From: Alcanivorax sp.
GTDB taxonomy: Bacteria; Pseudomonadota; Gammaproteobacteria; Pseudomonadales; Alcanivoracaceae
Direction: 5' to 3'
Assembly: GCF_017794965.1 (NCBI RefSeq)
Contig: NZ_CP051240.1
Span: 992,001-1,056,000, forward strand
Length of the DNA: 64,000 bases
The notes under the pieces are model-generated. The model was not told the DNA's origin and made no database searches. It saw only the letters and a program-made list of their open reading frames with translations. Position numbers and translations under genes: made by a program. Within the stretch, counting starts at the first letter, position 1; each line of letters starts with the position of its first letter. Shown here one piece after another: positions 50,250 through 58,708 of this stretch.

Positions 50250-50954
50250 ATGAGCGATTCCCGATACCATTTTCGTGATATTCGCGTGGCCGAAACCCCG
50301 GAGCCGGGTGAGCGCGCGGTCCTGCATCGCCAGCTGGGCAGGGCGCTGGCAGCACTGAATGAACAGGTACTGCGGCTGGATGCGTCGGAAGAATCCCTGC
50401 GCGGTTATATCGAACAGGTCCAGAGCCTGAGCGGGGCCTTGGCCGAGCACGGTCAGCGTGATTATGCCACCACGCTGCGACGGCTTCTGGATGGTGAGGG
50501 CTCGGTGGATGATGTCACTGACCTGGTGGATTTTGAAATCCTCACCGGCAAGGCCTCGCCGATATCCCCGCCACTGGAACTGTGGCTGGAGGAAGACCGG
50601 GTGCGCGGCAAGGCCACCTTTGGCCCGGCGTTTCAGGGGCCACCTGGGCGTTTGCATGGCGGTGTGATTGGCCTGGCGCTGGATATTGTGCTGGCCAAGA
50701 CACAGGACTTTGTCGAGCAGATCGGTGTCACCGGTACCCTGAAGATTCGCTATCTGGCGGGCACACCGCTGGGGAAACCGGTAGAGTTTGAAGCTCGACC
50801 AGTGCGTATTGAGGGTCGCAAGCTGATCTGTGAGGGATCGGTGTGGGTGGATGGTCAGCAGACCGTGGCCGCGGAAGGGATCTGGATTTCCAGCCGCGGT
50901 GACTATCGTCTCAAGCCTGAATACGCTGACCTGGAAGCTGCTATCCGCGTATAA
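50250..50954 (+). CDS. PaaI-like hotdog-fold thioesterase, copy 2
   Basis: 234 residues from ATG 50250, 2 bp after the stop of copy 1. Same architecture: helical N-terminus (LGRALAALNEQVLRLDASEESLRGYIEQVQSLSGAL) and hotdog domain with QGPPGRLHGGVIGLALDIVLAKT and GVTGTLKIRYLAGTPLGKP. The two are paralogs and may form a heteromeric enzyme; that is inference. Confidence 0.85.
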   Translation: MSDSRYHFRDIRVAETPEPGERAVLHRQLGRALAALNEQVLRLDASEESLRGYIEQVQSLSGALAEHGQRDYATTLRRLLDGEGSVDDVTDLVDFEILTGKASPISPPLELWLEEDRVRGKATFGPAFQGPPGRLHGGVIGLALDIVLAKTQDFVEQIGVTGTLKIRYLAGTPLGKPVEFEARPVRIEGRKLICEGSVWVDGQQTVAAEGIWISSRGDYRLKPEYADLEAAIRV

Positions 50955-50963
50955 GGAGTCATC

Positions 50964-51293
50964 ATGAGGGAGCTGACCTACAAGCTGTGTTTTTATGTGC
51001 CGGAAACCCATGTAGAGCAGGTCAAGCGGGCGGTGTTTGACGCCGGAGCCGGACATATCGGCAACTACGACTGTTGTGCCTTTCAGGTCCGCGGTGAAGG
51101 CCAGTTTCGCCCGCTTGATGACAGTCTGCCGTTCCTTGGAGAGCAGGGAGAGGTCGAAGTCGTGGCCGAGTACCGGGTGGAAACTATCGTCACCGAGTCC
51201 CTCCTGCACGCCGCCATCAGTGCCCTGCGCCTGGCGCACCCCTACGAAGAACCTGCCATCGATCTGTTCCGGCTGGAGCCGTTGCCTGCATAG
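50964..51293 (+). CDS. NIF3/YqfO-like domain protein
   Basis: 109 residues matching the C-terminal CutA-like insert domain of YqfO/NIF3 proteins: YKLCFYVPETHVEQVKRAVFDAGAGHIGNYDCCAFQVRGEGQFRP and LRLAHPYEEPAIDLFRLEPL. Stand-alone versions occur widely in gammaproteobacteria; biochemical role unknown. ATG 50964 follows AAGGAG. Confidence 0.85.
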   Translation: MRELTYKLCFYVPETHVEQVKRAVFDAGAGHIGNYDCCAFQVRGEGQFRPLDDSLPFLGEQGEVEVVAEYRVETIVTESLLHAAISALRLAHPYEEPAIDLFRLEPLPA

Positions 51294-51330
51294 CTACCGG
51301 TTATATAAGGTGCGCTACGAAGCCGCTGTA

Positions 51331-51502
51331 GGAGCCTGCCTGCAGGCGATCCGAGCCTAAGCGAGGTAAGGATTCCAGAAGCGAGTTTCGAAGGGCAAAA
51401 CCAGAAGCATGGAAAGCGGTTTGGGGTTTGATCTTCGAGATGGGTTTCTGGAATCCTTACCTCGCTTAGGCTCGGATCGCTCAGGCGAGCTGAGCTCCTA
51501 CG
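51331..51502. repeat. Palindromic element with 33-bp perfect inverted repeat (BIME/MITE-like)
   Basis: Arms 51348-51380 and 51446-51478 are exact reverse complements; imperfect pairing extends outwards to TAGGAGC (51329) and GCTCCTAC (51494). The 65-bp centre resembles sequence near 42030. A non-coding element of the same family as 15025, 41731 and 58568. Confidence 0.75.
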
Positions 51503-51526
51503 GTGGGGTATAGCGAGGGTTTTACC

Positions 51527-51571
51527 GATGCAAAAAGGCCCGCCCGGGTACCGGGCGGGCCTTTTTGCATC
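51527..51571. terminator. Bidirectional terminator, 21-bp perfect stem
   Basis: GATGCAAAAAGGCCCGCCCGG and its exact complement around loop GTA, with A-run and T-run on either side, so it works for both strands. It sits between the convergent NIF3-like and NUDIX genes. Confidence 0.9.
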
Positions 51572-51662
51572 AGGCATCAGGCATCAGGCATCAGGCATCA
51601 GGCATCAGGCATCAGGCATCAGGCATCAGGCATCAGGCATCAGGCATCAGGCATCAGGCATC
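51567..51662 (+). repeat. 13.7 tandem copies of GCATCAG
   Basis: Ninety-six bases of uninterrupted 7-bp repeat starting inside the right arm of the terminator and ending 14 bp before the stop of the NUDIX gene. No mismatch between units was seen, so the array is young or actively maintained. Confidence 0.95.
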
Positions 51663-51675
51663 CACCCGCTGTCCA

Positions 51676-52233
51676 TCAATCTTCGCTGGGGCGTCGTTGC
51701 AAGGGGGCGATATCCTGGCAGCGTACCGGGAAGGTGCCGTTCTGCAGATCATCGATATAAAAACGCAGAGTCCGGCCGATGGTGGGAAAGGCCAGCTCAT
51801 CCCAGGGGATCTCGTCCAGGCTGAACAGGCCTGCATCGCAGCTTTCCTCGCCGACACCGTATTTGCCGTCTTCGATCCGGCCAAGGAAGAACACGTACAC
51901 CTGGTTGATGTGCGGCAGATTAAAAACCGTGTACAGATCGCCAATGGCTACGGTGGCACAGGCCTCTTCCCAGGTCTCCCGGGCTGCACCCTCCTGCAGG
52001 GTCTCTCCGTTCTCCATGTAGCCAGCGGGAAGGGTCCAATACCCCTTGCGAGGTTCGATGTCGCGCTTGCAAAGCAGTACCTTGCCATCCCACACAGGCA
52101 CCGCCCCGACCACGATTTTGGGGTTTTGGTAGTGTATTGTCTGACAATTTTTGCACCAATATCGTGGCCGGTTGTCACCCTCCGGAATGGTGAATTGAAG
52201 GTCTGAATGGCCACAATGGCTGCAAAAACGCAT
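51676..52233 (-). CDS. NUDIX hydrolase with N-terminal zinc ribbon
   Basis: 185 residues. The N-terminus has a four-cysteine ribbon (CSHCG ... WCKNC), and the NUDIX box is GYMENGETLQEGAARETWEEA, fitting Gx5Ex7REUxEExGU except for the last glycine position (EEACAT). Such proteins hydrolyse ADP-ribose or NAD-type substrates; the substrate here is unknown. It is convergent with the NIF3-like gene. Confidence 0.88.
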   Translation of the reverse strand: MRFCSHCGHSDLQFTIPEGDNRPRYWCKNCQTIHYQNPKIVVGAVPVWDGKVLLCKRDIEPRKGYWTLPAGYMENGETLQEGAARETWEEACATVAIGDLYTVFNLPHINQVYVFFLGRIEDGKYGVGEESCDAGLFSLDEIPWDELAFPTIGRTLRFYIDDLQNGTFPVRCQDIAPLQRRPSED

Positions 52234-52536
52234 GAAATCTCACTTATCTTGCCGGCTGTGCAGGGGCTGATTCTACAGGAGTTTCCCCGGATACCCTATC
52301 CGGGGTATGGGCAATCTGCCTGCCTCGGTGTATAAAAAATTATGGCTATTCCGTGAGCAATGTCTCAATTTTGCAATTGTTAAAAATAGCCATAAGGATT
52401 AATGCGAGCCCGTTGGGGTTAGTCCTAGACTAGTCGTCCGGGCTGAGTAGCCAGTCATCTGACCGCACGGTCAGGTTAACAAAGGGAAGGAAATTCCTGA
52501 TCGCAATTCATTGCAGACGGGAAAGGGGACTCGGAA
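52234..52536. promoter_or_regulatory. Control region upstream of csgD
   Basis: Three inverted repeats lie here: CCCCGGATA-CCC-TATCCGGGG (52285-52305), TATGGCTATT (52341) facing AATAGCCATA (52385), and nested inside it CAATTTTGCAATTG (52366-52379). The csgD intergenic region is a known hub of regulation in enterobacteria; these are the likely operators here, their proteins unknown. Two hundred bases of leader with no gene. Confidence 0.5.
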
Positions 52537-53211
52537 ATGGATGTTTCGATGGCGCAGGGAACGCGTGACGAAAGTAAAACCTATCTTGTTGTTTCTCATT
52601 GCAACAATCTGGCGATTCGCCTGCTGGCGAAATCGATAGAGAACCAGCGTGGCGTGGCCTGTACGGCGATTACCCGTGATGATTTGTTCTGCGACCAGAT
52701 TCAGGACGATCTCGTACTGATCAATGTGCTGGACTTCTCATCTGCAGAGATCGAGCGGTTACTGGGACGCGTCCAGGAAAAGATGCCCATGTGTCGGGTA
52801 ATACTGGTGAACGCAGATCGGAAGGATAATATATTTTTCCTTTTGAACTGGCCGGTTGTTAAAGGTGTTATCTATCAGCAGGATAATGACACTCTGATCT
52901 CCAAGGCCATTGATGTGGTGTGCAAGGGGCGTAGCTGGTTCCCTCGTAACTACATGGATTACCTGGTTCGCCACCGCAAAACGCCTACCCGATGCGGACA
53001 TGTGTTCGAAAGCCTGACCAGCCGTGAGCGTCAGATGCTGGATCACGTGGTGCGTGGCATGAGCAACAACGAAATCGCCGATGCGCTGTGTTTGAGTACT
53101 CACACAGTGAAAGCTCATTTGCAAAGTCTCTATCGCAAGGTGGGCGTGAAGAACCGCGTTGGTGTGATGCGCTGGGTACATGAAAACCATCTGGAAGAAG
53201 AAGATCGCTGA
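52537..53211 (+). CDS. csgD: Curli transcription activator CsgD
   Basis: LuxR/FixJ-type regulator (224 aa). The C-terminal helix-turn-helix is LTSRERQMLDHVVRGMSNNEIADALCLSTHTVKAHLQSLYRKVGVKNRVG; the N-terminal part is a receiver-like fold with weak acidic pocket conservation, as in E. coli CsgD. It is first of csgDEFG, with csgE starting in its last base (TGATG). Confidence 0.92.
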   Translation: MDVSMAQGTRDESKTYLVVSHCNNLAIRLLAKSIENQRGVACTAITRDDLFCDQIQDDLVLINVLDFSSAEIERLLGRVQEKMPMCRVILVNADRKDNIFFLLNWPVVKGVIYQQDNDTLISKAIDVVCKGRSWFPRNYMDYLVRHRKTPTRCGHVFESLTSRERQMLDHVVRGMSNNEIADALCLSTHTVKAHLQSLYRKVGVKNRVGVMRWVHENHLEEEDR

Positions 53212-53618
53212 TGAAACTTCAGCGACACTTCCTTCTGGTGGTGTGGCTTGGGTTGACGCTCTCTGCGAATTCGGTAGTCGCTTCAGGCCTTGAGTCAGAG
53301 TTGGGCGTTGTGGTCGACAAGACGATTACGCCGATTGGCAAGCGTTTTCATCAACAGTTCGCCTATCAGAGACATTATCTTTACCCGGACACTCCCTTCA
53401 CGGTCAGCATTCATGAACAGCCTTCTGCACGAAGCGGGAGCATCATCACCATTGAAGGAGCGGACACCCAGTTGGCCCGCTTTATTTTGTCTTTTGCATC
53501 CAACTGGGAAGATGCCCGTGTTCAGGCATTGGTGCAGTCAGTTGAGAATCAGGTCAGGCGTCTCAAGCTGCTGAATACCCTCGTTGATAATCCAGACCTG
53601 GCCAAGGACGGCTACTAA
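53211..53618 (+). CDS. csgE: Curli secretion specificity factor CsgE
   Basis: 135 residues with a signal peptide (MKLQRHFLLVVWLGLTLSANSVVA). CsgE caps the CsgG pore in the periplasm and guides CsgA. Recognisable blocks are VVDKTITPIGKRFHQQF and RSGSIITIEGADTQLARFIL. TAATG overlap with csgF. Confidence 0.92.
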   Translation: MKLQRHFLLVVWLGLTLSANSVVASGLESELGVVVDKTITPIGKRFHQQFAYQRHYLYPDTPFTVSIHEQPSARSGSIITIEGADTQLARFILSFASNWEDARVQALVQSVENQVRRLKLLNTLVDNPDLAKDGY

Positions 53619-54028
53619 TGAAACGTATTTTTGCCAGCGCCATGCTGGCGTTATCCCTGCCTGCTGCCGCAGTGGCCAGTGAGCTTGTCTACCAGCCGGT
53701 GAATCCCAATTTCGGTGGTAACCCACTGAACGGGTCTCACTTGCTGGGCAGTGCGCAGGCACAGAATGACTTCAAGGACCCCAATGCGTCTTCTTCAAGT
53801 TTTGAGCGGCCATCAGAGTTGGATCGGCTGACGTCATCGCTTCAGTCCCGATTGCTGAGTCAGTTGCTTGCCGATGTGGGTGACGGAAATGAGGGCAGCA
53901 TTGTGACTGACGACTTTGCTATCAATATTCTGGATGACCAGGGAGTGTTGTCCATTCTCATTGAGGACATCAATACCGGGGAAGTGACCCAAATTGAAGT
54001 GGATGGCCTGGTGCCGGACACTTTTTAG
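53618..54028 (+). CDS. csgF: Curli assembly protein CsgF
   Basis: 136 residues. A signal peptide precedes ELVYQPVNPNFGGNPLNGSHLLGSAQAQNDFKDP, the conserved CsgF N-terminus that inserts into the CsgG barrel. It exposes the nucleator CsgB on the surface. Ends 14 bp before csgG. Confidence 0.93.
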   Translation: MKRIFASAMLALSLPAAAVASELVYQPVNPNFGGNPLNGSHLLGSAQAQNDFKDPNASSSSFERPSELDRLTSSLQSRLLSQLLADVGDGNEGSIVTDDFAINILDDQGVLSILIEDINTGEVTQIEVDGLVPDTF

Positions 54029-54042
54029 AATCAGGGAAGATT

Positions 54043-54882
54043 ATGGCTACGTTAAAAATAAAAGGCGCGTTAGTGCTTGCCTGCGCGCTTTCATTATCTG
54101 CTTGTGTGACTCCTCCTCTGGACCCTGAAGCGCCCGCACTGGTTGAAAAATCTCAAGTTGCCCAGGACCTGGAAAAACTGCCGGCGCCCAAGGGCCGGAT
54201 CATGGCTTCCGTTTACAGCTTTCGCGATTTGACAGGGCAGTATCGTCCTGCGCCAGCATCATCCTTTTCCACAGCGGTGACACAAGGTGCTGCGGCATTT
54301 CTGATTGATGCGTTGAATCGCTCGGGGTGGTTTCTGACGCTGGAGCGTGAGGGACTGCAGGATCTACTCACTGAACGAAAAATTGCTCGTGCAGTTGTTG
54401 AGAAAAAGCAAAAACAGGGCGCAGCGATAGCCGACGTCCCGGATCTGTTCTCCTCGGATATTCTCTTTCAGGGCGGGATTGTTGCCTACGAGACCAATAT
54501 CAAGACAGGAGGGCTGGGCGCGCGTTATCTGGGTGTGGGCGCGTCCGAGCAGTATCGCACCGACCAGGTGACGGTGAACCTGAGAGCCGTGGATGTCCGT
54601 ACCGGCAGAATCATCAATACGGTTTCTACCCAGAAAACGATCTATAGCAAGGAGCTCCAGGTCGGTGTCTATAAGTACATCGATTTCAAGGAGCTGCTGG
54701 AGAGTGAGGCCGGAGTGACCACCAATGAGCCGGTTCAGCAATGCGTCAAGCTGGCGGTTGAGGCAGCAGTTGCGCATCTTATCGTCAAGGGTGTGCTGGA
54801 CGGAAACTGGCAGCTCAAGAACCCGGATGATATGCGTAGTGACATTATTGAGCAGTACGCTGTGTCATTCCGACAGCAGTAA
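54043..54882 (+). CDS. csgG: Curli secretion channel lipoprotein CsgG
   Basis: 279 residues: lipobox LSLSAC (cysteine near residue 21) and the CsgG core (MASVYSFRDLTGQYRPAPASSFSTAVTQGAAAFLIDALNRSGWFLTLEREGLQDLLTERK). It forms the nonameric outer-membrane pore for curlin export. ATG 54043 with GGGAAG upstream. Last gene of the plus-strand operon. Confidence 0.95.
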   Translation: MATLKIKGALVLACALSLSACVTPPLDPEAPALVEKSQVAQDLEKLPAPKGRIMASVYSFRDLTGQYRPAPASSFSTAVTQGAAAFLIDALNRSGWFLTLEREGLQDLLTERKIARAVVEKKQKQGAAIADVPDLFSSDILFQGGIVAYETNIKTGGLGARYLGVGASEQYRTDQVTVNLRAVDVRTGRIINTVSTQKTIYSKELQVGVYKYIDFKELLESEAGVTTNEPVQQCVKLAVEAAVAHLIVKGVLDGNWQLKNPDDMRSDIIEQYAVSFRQQ

Positions 54883-55024
54883 CAAGTTTGCGCTTGGCGG
54901 CTGTGCCTGCCGGGCGCAGCACCAATGCATCATGCTTTCCCGGTGACCCCGGCGATGCATGGTGGTGCGCCGCAGGGCGGGCACTCCTGACAGTCATAAG
55001 CGAGATGCAAAGACGCTCTGAGGC

Positions 55025-55444
55025 CTATTGTGGCGGAAATACTTTTGATATCTCGGCAATAATCTGATTGTCGCTGTCACGAATCATCCCGGTCACTTCC
55101 ACGTTGTCTTGTGGCGAGGTATTAACCTTGATGTTTCCCAGTGTCTGGGTTGTAGCGTCCATCACGCCCTTACCTGATTGACTGGTACGACTGCTCCCGG
55201 CAGGACCTTTCTTGTTGACGCTGATTTCATAGCGGAAAGCTTTTCCTTGGGTCGGGCATTGCAGTGCTAGCTGATACCGTGACAAAGCGTGCTCCGCGGT
55301 GTGAATGACGTCAAGCTGACAGTGATCTGTTGCAGCTTCTGTGGGCATGGGCGAGACTCCTGCAATGAATACGATGGCCAGAAACAAGGACCGTGTTCCG
55401 GAGCGCTGTTGCTGAGATCGCTTAAAACTGATGTACCGATGCAT
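55025..55444 (-). CDS. csgH: CsgH-type curli chaperone
   Basis: 139 residues from ATG 55444: signal segment SLFLAIVFIAGVSPMPTEA, then CQLDVIHTAEHALSRYQLALQCPTQGKAFRYEISVNKKGPAGSSRTSQSGK..., a small beta-sandwich like CsgC/CsgH that inhibits premature curlin amyloid formation in the periplasm. Its start lies inside the last 23 bp of the curlin-like gene upstream (55422-56276), so translation is coupled. The frame up to 55615 is a shadow of that gene. Confidence 0.8.
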   Translation of the reverse strand: MHRYISFKRSQQQRSGTRSLFLAIVFIAGVSPMPTEAATDHCQLDVIHTAEHALSRYQLALQCPTQGKAFRYEISVNKKGPAGSSRTSQSGKGVMDATTQTLGNIKVNTSPQDNVEVTGMIRDSDNQIIAEISKVFPPQ

Positions 55445-56276
55445 TGTTATCAACCCCGAATTGCAATATGCGCCCCTCATTTGCCCCTGATGATTGGATG
55501 ATCCAGGCATTATTGCCTGGCAGGGAAGGGGCGGTGGATCGTTGTTCAATAATTGCGGTCTGATCGTCGCCGGTCTGGCGGATTTTTCCCCAGTTGTCAG
55601 GTCCATCCTGCTCAAGGGTGGCGCTCAGTTCGTCACCACCGTTTTGTTCGATGAATGCCGTATTGCCTGCGCCCTCACTGTTGCGCTGCTGAATGTGGGC
55701 CTGGCTGTTGTTGGCATGCTGCTGGCTGATGTTTCCAAGCGAGTGATCACTTTCCTGTTGGGAAACACTGGCGCTGCTTTGCAGGCTGTTGTGCTGGTCA
55801 ATGAAAGCCGTGCTATCGGCTACTGACTCTTGGCTAATATGCGCTTGCGTGACGCCGCTGTTCGATTGCGATATTCGGCTTTCCGACGCGTCGCTGTGTT
55901 GCTGGTATATCTCGGCATCGAGGGTGTCTGAGGCCGCCTGATTGATGGAAGCGGTATCCTCTTTGCCATTACTCTGGTGGATCTCTGCCTCGCCGGACAG
56001 CAGTTCCTCCTGTTTGATGGTGGCAAGGTTTGCCTGTGAGAAATGGGTTTGATTGACGATAGAGGATGTTGAGTGAACATCCTGCTGGCGAACCTCTACC
56101 TGGTTATGGTCACCCTCTGTCAGGGCTTGTATGTGGCTTTTTTTTGCATTCTGTTGCGATGCCTGGGCGTCGTTATGCGTCCCTTTCTGAACCAGTGTGA
56201 CGCTATTATCTGCAGTGCTGTGGCCTGACAGGGTAAGCAACACGATTGCGGTAAAGACAAAGACTGATTGTTGCAT
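55422..56276 (-). CDS. Atypical 284-residue curlin-like protein
   Basis: A signal peptide (MQQSVFVFTAIVLLTLSGHSTA) is followed by about 20 imperfect curlin repeats with N/Q at strand positions (SGVTQAHISQESVADSTAFIDQHNSLQSSASVSQQESDHSLGNISQQ), richer in Q, H and E than the CsgA copies. It lacks the regular 22-residue spacing at the N-terminus. It could be a minor curlin, a second nucleator or a separate amyloid; its pairing with csgH favours a secreted subunit. Confidence 0.75.
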   Translation of the reverse strand: MQQSVFVFTAIVLLTLSGHSTADNSVTLVQKGTHNDAQASQQNAKKSHIQALTEGDHNQVEVRQQDVHSTSSIVNQTHFSQANLATIKQEELLSGEAEIHQSNGKEDTASINQAASDTLDAEIYQQHSDASESRISQSNSGVTQAHISQESVADSTAFIDQHNSLQSSASVSQQESDHSLGNISQQHANNSQAHIQQRNSEGAGNTAFIEQNGGDELSATLEQDGPDNWGKIRQTGDDQTAIIEQRSTAPSLPGNNAWIIQSSGANEGRILQFGVDNNASVHQF

Positions 56277-56572
56277 GATATCCGCCCCCGTCTATCCCTG
56301 GTGTGATTGTTGCGTCCTGCGACAATGGGCACCGGTGCCGCTGAAAATCCTGGTTTGCGTGGCGTCTGGAAATTGCGTTATCGAATATTCCGATTTTGTA
56401 ACAGCTGATAGTGGAGCGGAATTAGCCGGAATTACTGAATTTCAGGGGTAACCGCCCAGTGTGCGCCTGTTGGGCAGGTCCGGGCGTCCACAAGCTGGTT
56501 GTTGGTCTCCATGTATTCGGCGCCTTCTTAAACAAAAAACCGGGGCCTGAGCCCCGGTCCTGTTTGCAACAA
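56277..56572. other. Intergenic region between curlin genes
   Basis: About 300 bp; contains the promoter region of the atypical curlin gene and, at its right side, the csgA1 terminator (56532). No additional gene. Confidence 0.4.
56532..56557 (-). terminator. Terminator of the first csgA-like gene
   Basis: Stem CCGGGGC/GCCCCGG around CTGA; on the minus strand it is followed by six Ts. Confidence 0.88.
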
Positions 56573-57991
56573 TCAGTTCTGGTCGATCAGGGCGTTGTTA
56601 CCGCCGCCGCCAGCCTGATAGATGGATGCCATATCCATGGTTGAAGATTGCAGGATGGTTGCAACATTTTCGTTGCCCAGGGCGCCAACCCCGCTCTGCT
56701 CAATGTAGGCCCAGTTGTCCGGGCCGCTCTGGTTGATTGTGGCAATGCCGTATTCCGCCGGTGCGGTTTGTTCTACTTCGGCATAGTTATCAACGTCGGT
56801 CTGGTCAATGTCGATAACGCCGTTACCACCATGGGAATGGGCCTGGGCGTAGTTGCCGGAGGCTGATTGATCAACGGTCGCCACGTTGTCGGAACCGGAT
56901 TGATCGACCTCGGCTTCGTTGCCATTGCCGGTCTGGGTCACGGTGGCAGAATTGCGGTCACCGAGGCCCTGGTCCACATTGGCAATGTGGTTGTCACCGC
57001 TCTGGTCAACGGTGGCATCGCTCAGCCAGGAGCCTTGCTGGTCGATATCTGCCATGTTGCCGCTGTCGGTCTGTGTAATCATGGCCGTAGAGCCGCCTGA
57101 GAAGTTCTGGGTGATGCTGGCATCGTTGCCGGAACCGCTTTGATCAACCACTGCATCGGATCCGAGAGAGATGTTGGTCTGGCTGACCGTGGCGTTGTGG
57201 TTGAGTCCGGTTTGATCCACATCGGCGGTGGCAAAGCTGGAGAGTGACTGATCAACAGTGGCAGTCAGCCCGCCGCCCAGTGTCTGGTCGATAGTTGCAA
57301 CATTATCCACTCCGGCAGATTGGGTAATGCTGGCGCTGGAGAAGGCGTCAACCAACTGGTTGATGGTGGCAGAGGCATTGCCGGTCGCGGTCTGGGTGAT
57401 TTCGGCGCTGGCGAACGTGGCTGCACCCTGGTTGATAGTGGCATCAGACCCGAAAGAGTCAGTCTGTGAAATAGTGGCATCGACAAATGCGTCCAGGCCT
57501 TGATTCACCGTGGCGGTGTTGAAGGCGCCGCCATCCTGGGTGACTGTGGCGGTAGCGGAAAGCGTGCCGTTCTGGTTCACTTCGGCGTCAGAGCCAAAGG
57601 AGCCACCCACTTGGCTGATGGAGGCAGAAGAGTTGAAGGTGTTGCCTTCTGCATCATCCTGACTGATCGTGGCGTTATTGGCACTGCCTTCTTGCAGAAC
57701 GCTGCCAACCACGGAAGCACTGGAGTTCTGGGTGATGCTTGCCGTGTTGTCATTACCGGTGGTGTCCACCGATGCGGTTTGCGGGCTGCTGCTGTTGGTT
57801 TGCAGCACATCCGCTGTATTGTCATCGCCAACCTGGGATACGGTGGCGTCATTCAGATCGGTATTGGACTGTGTGGTTGTCGCGCTGTTGCCGTTACCTG
57901 TCTGGCTGGTGGTTGCGGTGTTGTCAGCGGCATAGGCACCGCTGACCAGGGCCAGCGTGATGGCGGCAGCCAATGGTTTGATTACGTTCAT
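56573..57991 (-). CDS. csgA: CsgA-like major curlin, 472 residues, copy 1
   Basis: Secreted amyloid subunit. Start at ATG 57991 (GAGGAGAAGGG upstream) gives a signal peptide MNVIKPLAAAITLALVSGAYA; the frame to 58084 is unrelated. The rest is about 36 repeats of 11-12 residues with the curlin pattern xATVxQxGxxNx (for example ATVDQSGDNHIANVDQ and AEVDQSGSDNVATVDQ), ending ALIDQN. At 472 residues it is about three times E. coli CsgA (151). The chain is very acidic, with almost no lysine or arginine. Confidence 0.9.
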   Translation of the reverse strand: MNVIKPLAAAITLALVSGAYAADNTATTSQTGNGNSATTTQSNTDLNDATVSQVGDDNTADVLQTNSSSPQTASVDTTGNDNTASITQNSSASVVGSVLQEGSANNATISQDDAEGNTFNSSASISQVGGSFGSDAEVNQNGTLSATATVTQDGGAFNTATVNQGLDAFVDATISQTDSFGSDATINQGAATFASAEITQTATGNASATINQLVDAFSSASITQSAGVDNVATIDQTLGGGLTATVDQSLSSFATADVDQTGLNHNATVSQTNISLGSDAVVDQSGSGNDASITQNFSGGSTAMITQTDSGNMADIDQQGSWLSDATVDQSGDNHIANVDQGLGDRNSATVTQTGNGNEAEVDQSGSDNVATVDQSASGNYAQAHSHGGNGVIDIDQTDVDNYAEVEQTAPAEYGIATINQSGPDNWAYIEQSGVGALGNENVATILQSSTMDMASIYQAGGGGNNALIDQN

Positions 57992-58567
57992 ATCCCTTCT
58001 CCTCATTTTTCGGTATGCATCCTGCGACCCGAGGTAAAATGCTTGTTGTCTTGAATCGCACAAATTCAGTGTGATACAGGTCATGAATTTTAAGTATTGG
58101 TCCCAAAGCCCAATTTAAAATTTTATTTTTAATACGCTCAGATGAGAAAGAAGAAGGGTTTCGGGGCTGTTGGTATAGGAAGGATTTGCAGATCAGGATG
58201 TGATGGCTAAACGTTGTCTACTTGCCGGTGGCATCGGCATTAGTGCGCCTCTGAACAACTCCTTGCATGCTCAGTCTTTCAGGCTGGTTCGCCCCTCTTC
58301 GGCCAAGTTTAAGAGGGGGCACTTTTGAAGACATGCTGGTTGCCTTTATAGATTCATACCTTCAAAACAAGGCAACAACGATTGTGGATCAGCCTGAAAG
58401 ACCCGGGAGCCCCCGTTCGGGCATAAAGGCGCGGCCTGAAGCCACTGCTGTCCCACAGATTGACTTAGCGAAGCCCGAAACCTGCCAGGCTGGCAAGCCG
58501 GCGGGTTTCGCTGTTTAGGGGAACAGGATTTAACCGCCGCATTGTGACTCTCGCAGATGCCCGTCTC

Positions 58568-58652
58568 GTGGGAGCCTGCTTGCAGGCGAATGTGGGTGCG
58601 GCAAGAGCTATTCGCTTGCAAGCATACCCTGACGAGCACTGAGAGCTCCCAC
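58568..58652. repeat. REP-like element, GTGGGAGC/GCTCCCAC ends
   Basis: Starts GTGGGAGCCTGCTTGCAGGCG and ends GAGCTCCCAC; the inner GCTTGCAGGCGAAT and ATTCGCTTGCAAGC parts pair. Same family as 15025, 41731 and 51331. Confidence 0.7.
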
Positions 58653-58708
58653 AAGAGAAAGCGCCTCCGCTTTCTCAGGACTTTTATGAAACTGTGGCAC
58701 AGCAGTGG

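Noticed and set aside
51567..51662. Tandem GCATCAG array as a CRISPR
   Set aside because: There are no spacers, the unit is 7 bp, and no cas genes are present.
51503..51824. Reading frames spanning the GCATCAG array (repeats of HQASGIR or similar)
   Set aside because: They are the automatic result of a 7-bp repeat read in three frames and lack ribosome sites; the array is non-coding.
56648..58054. Plus-strand ORFs opposite csgA copy 1 (and 59240-60667 opposite copy 2)
   Set aside because: Antisense shadows of the curlin repeats; composition mirrors the repeat and no starts are supported.
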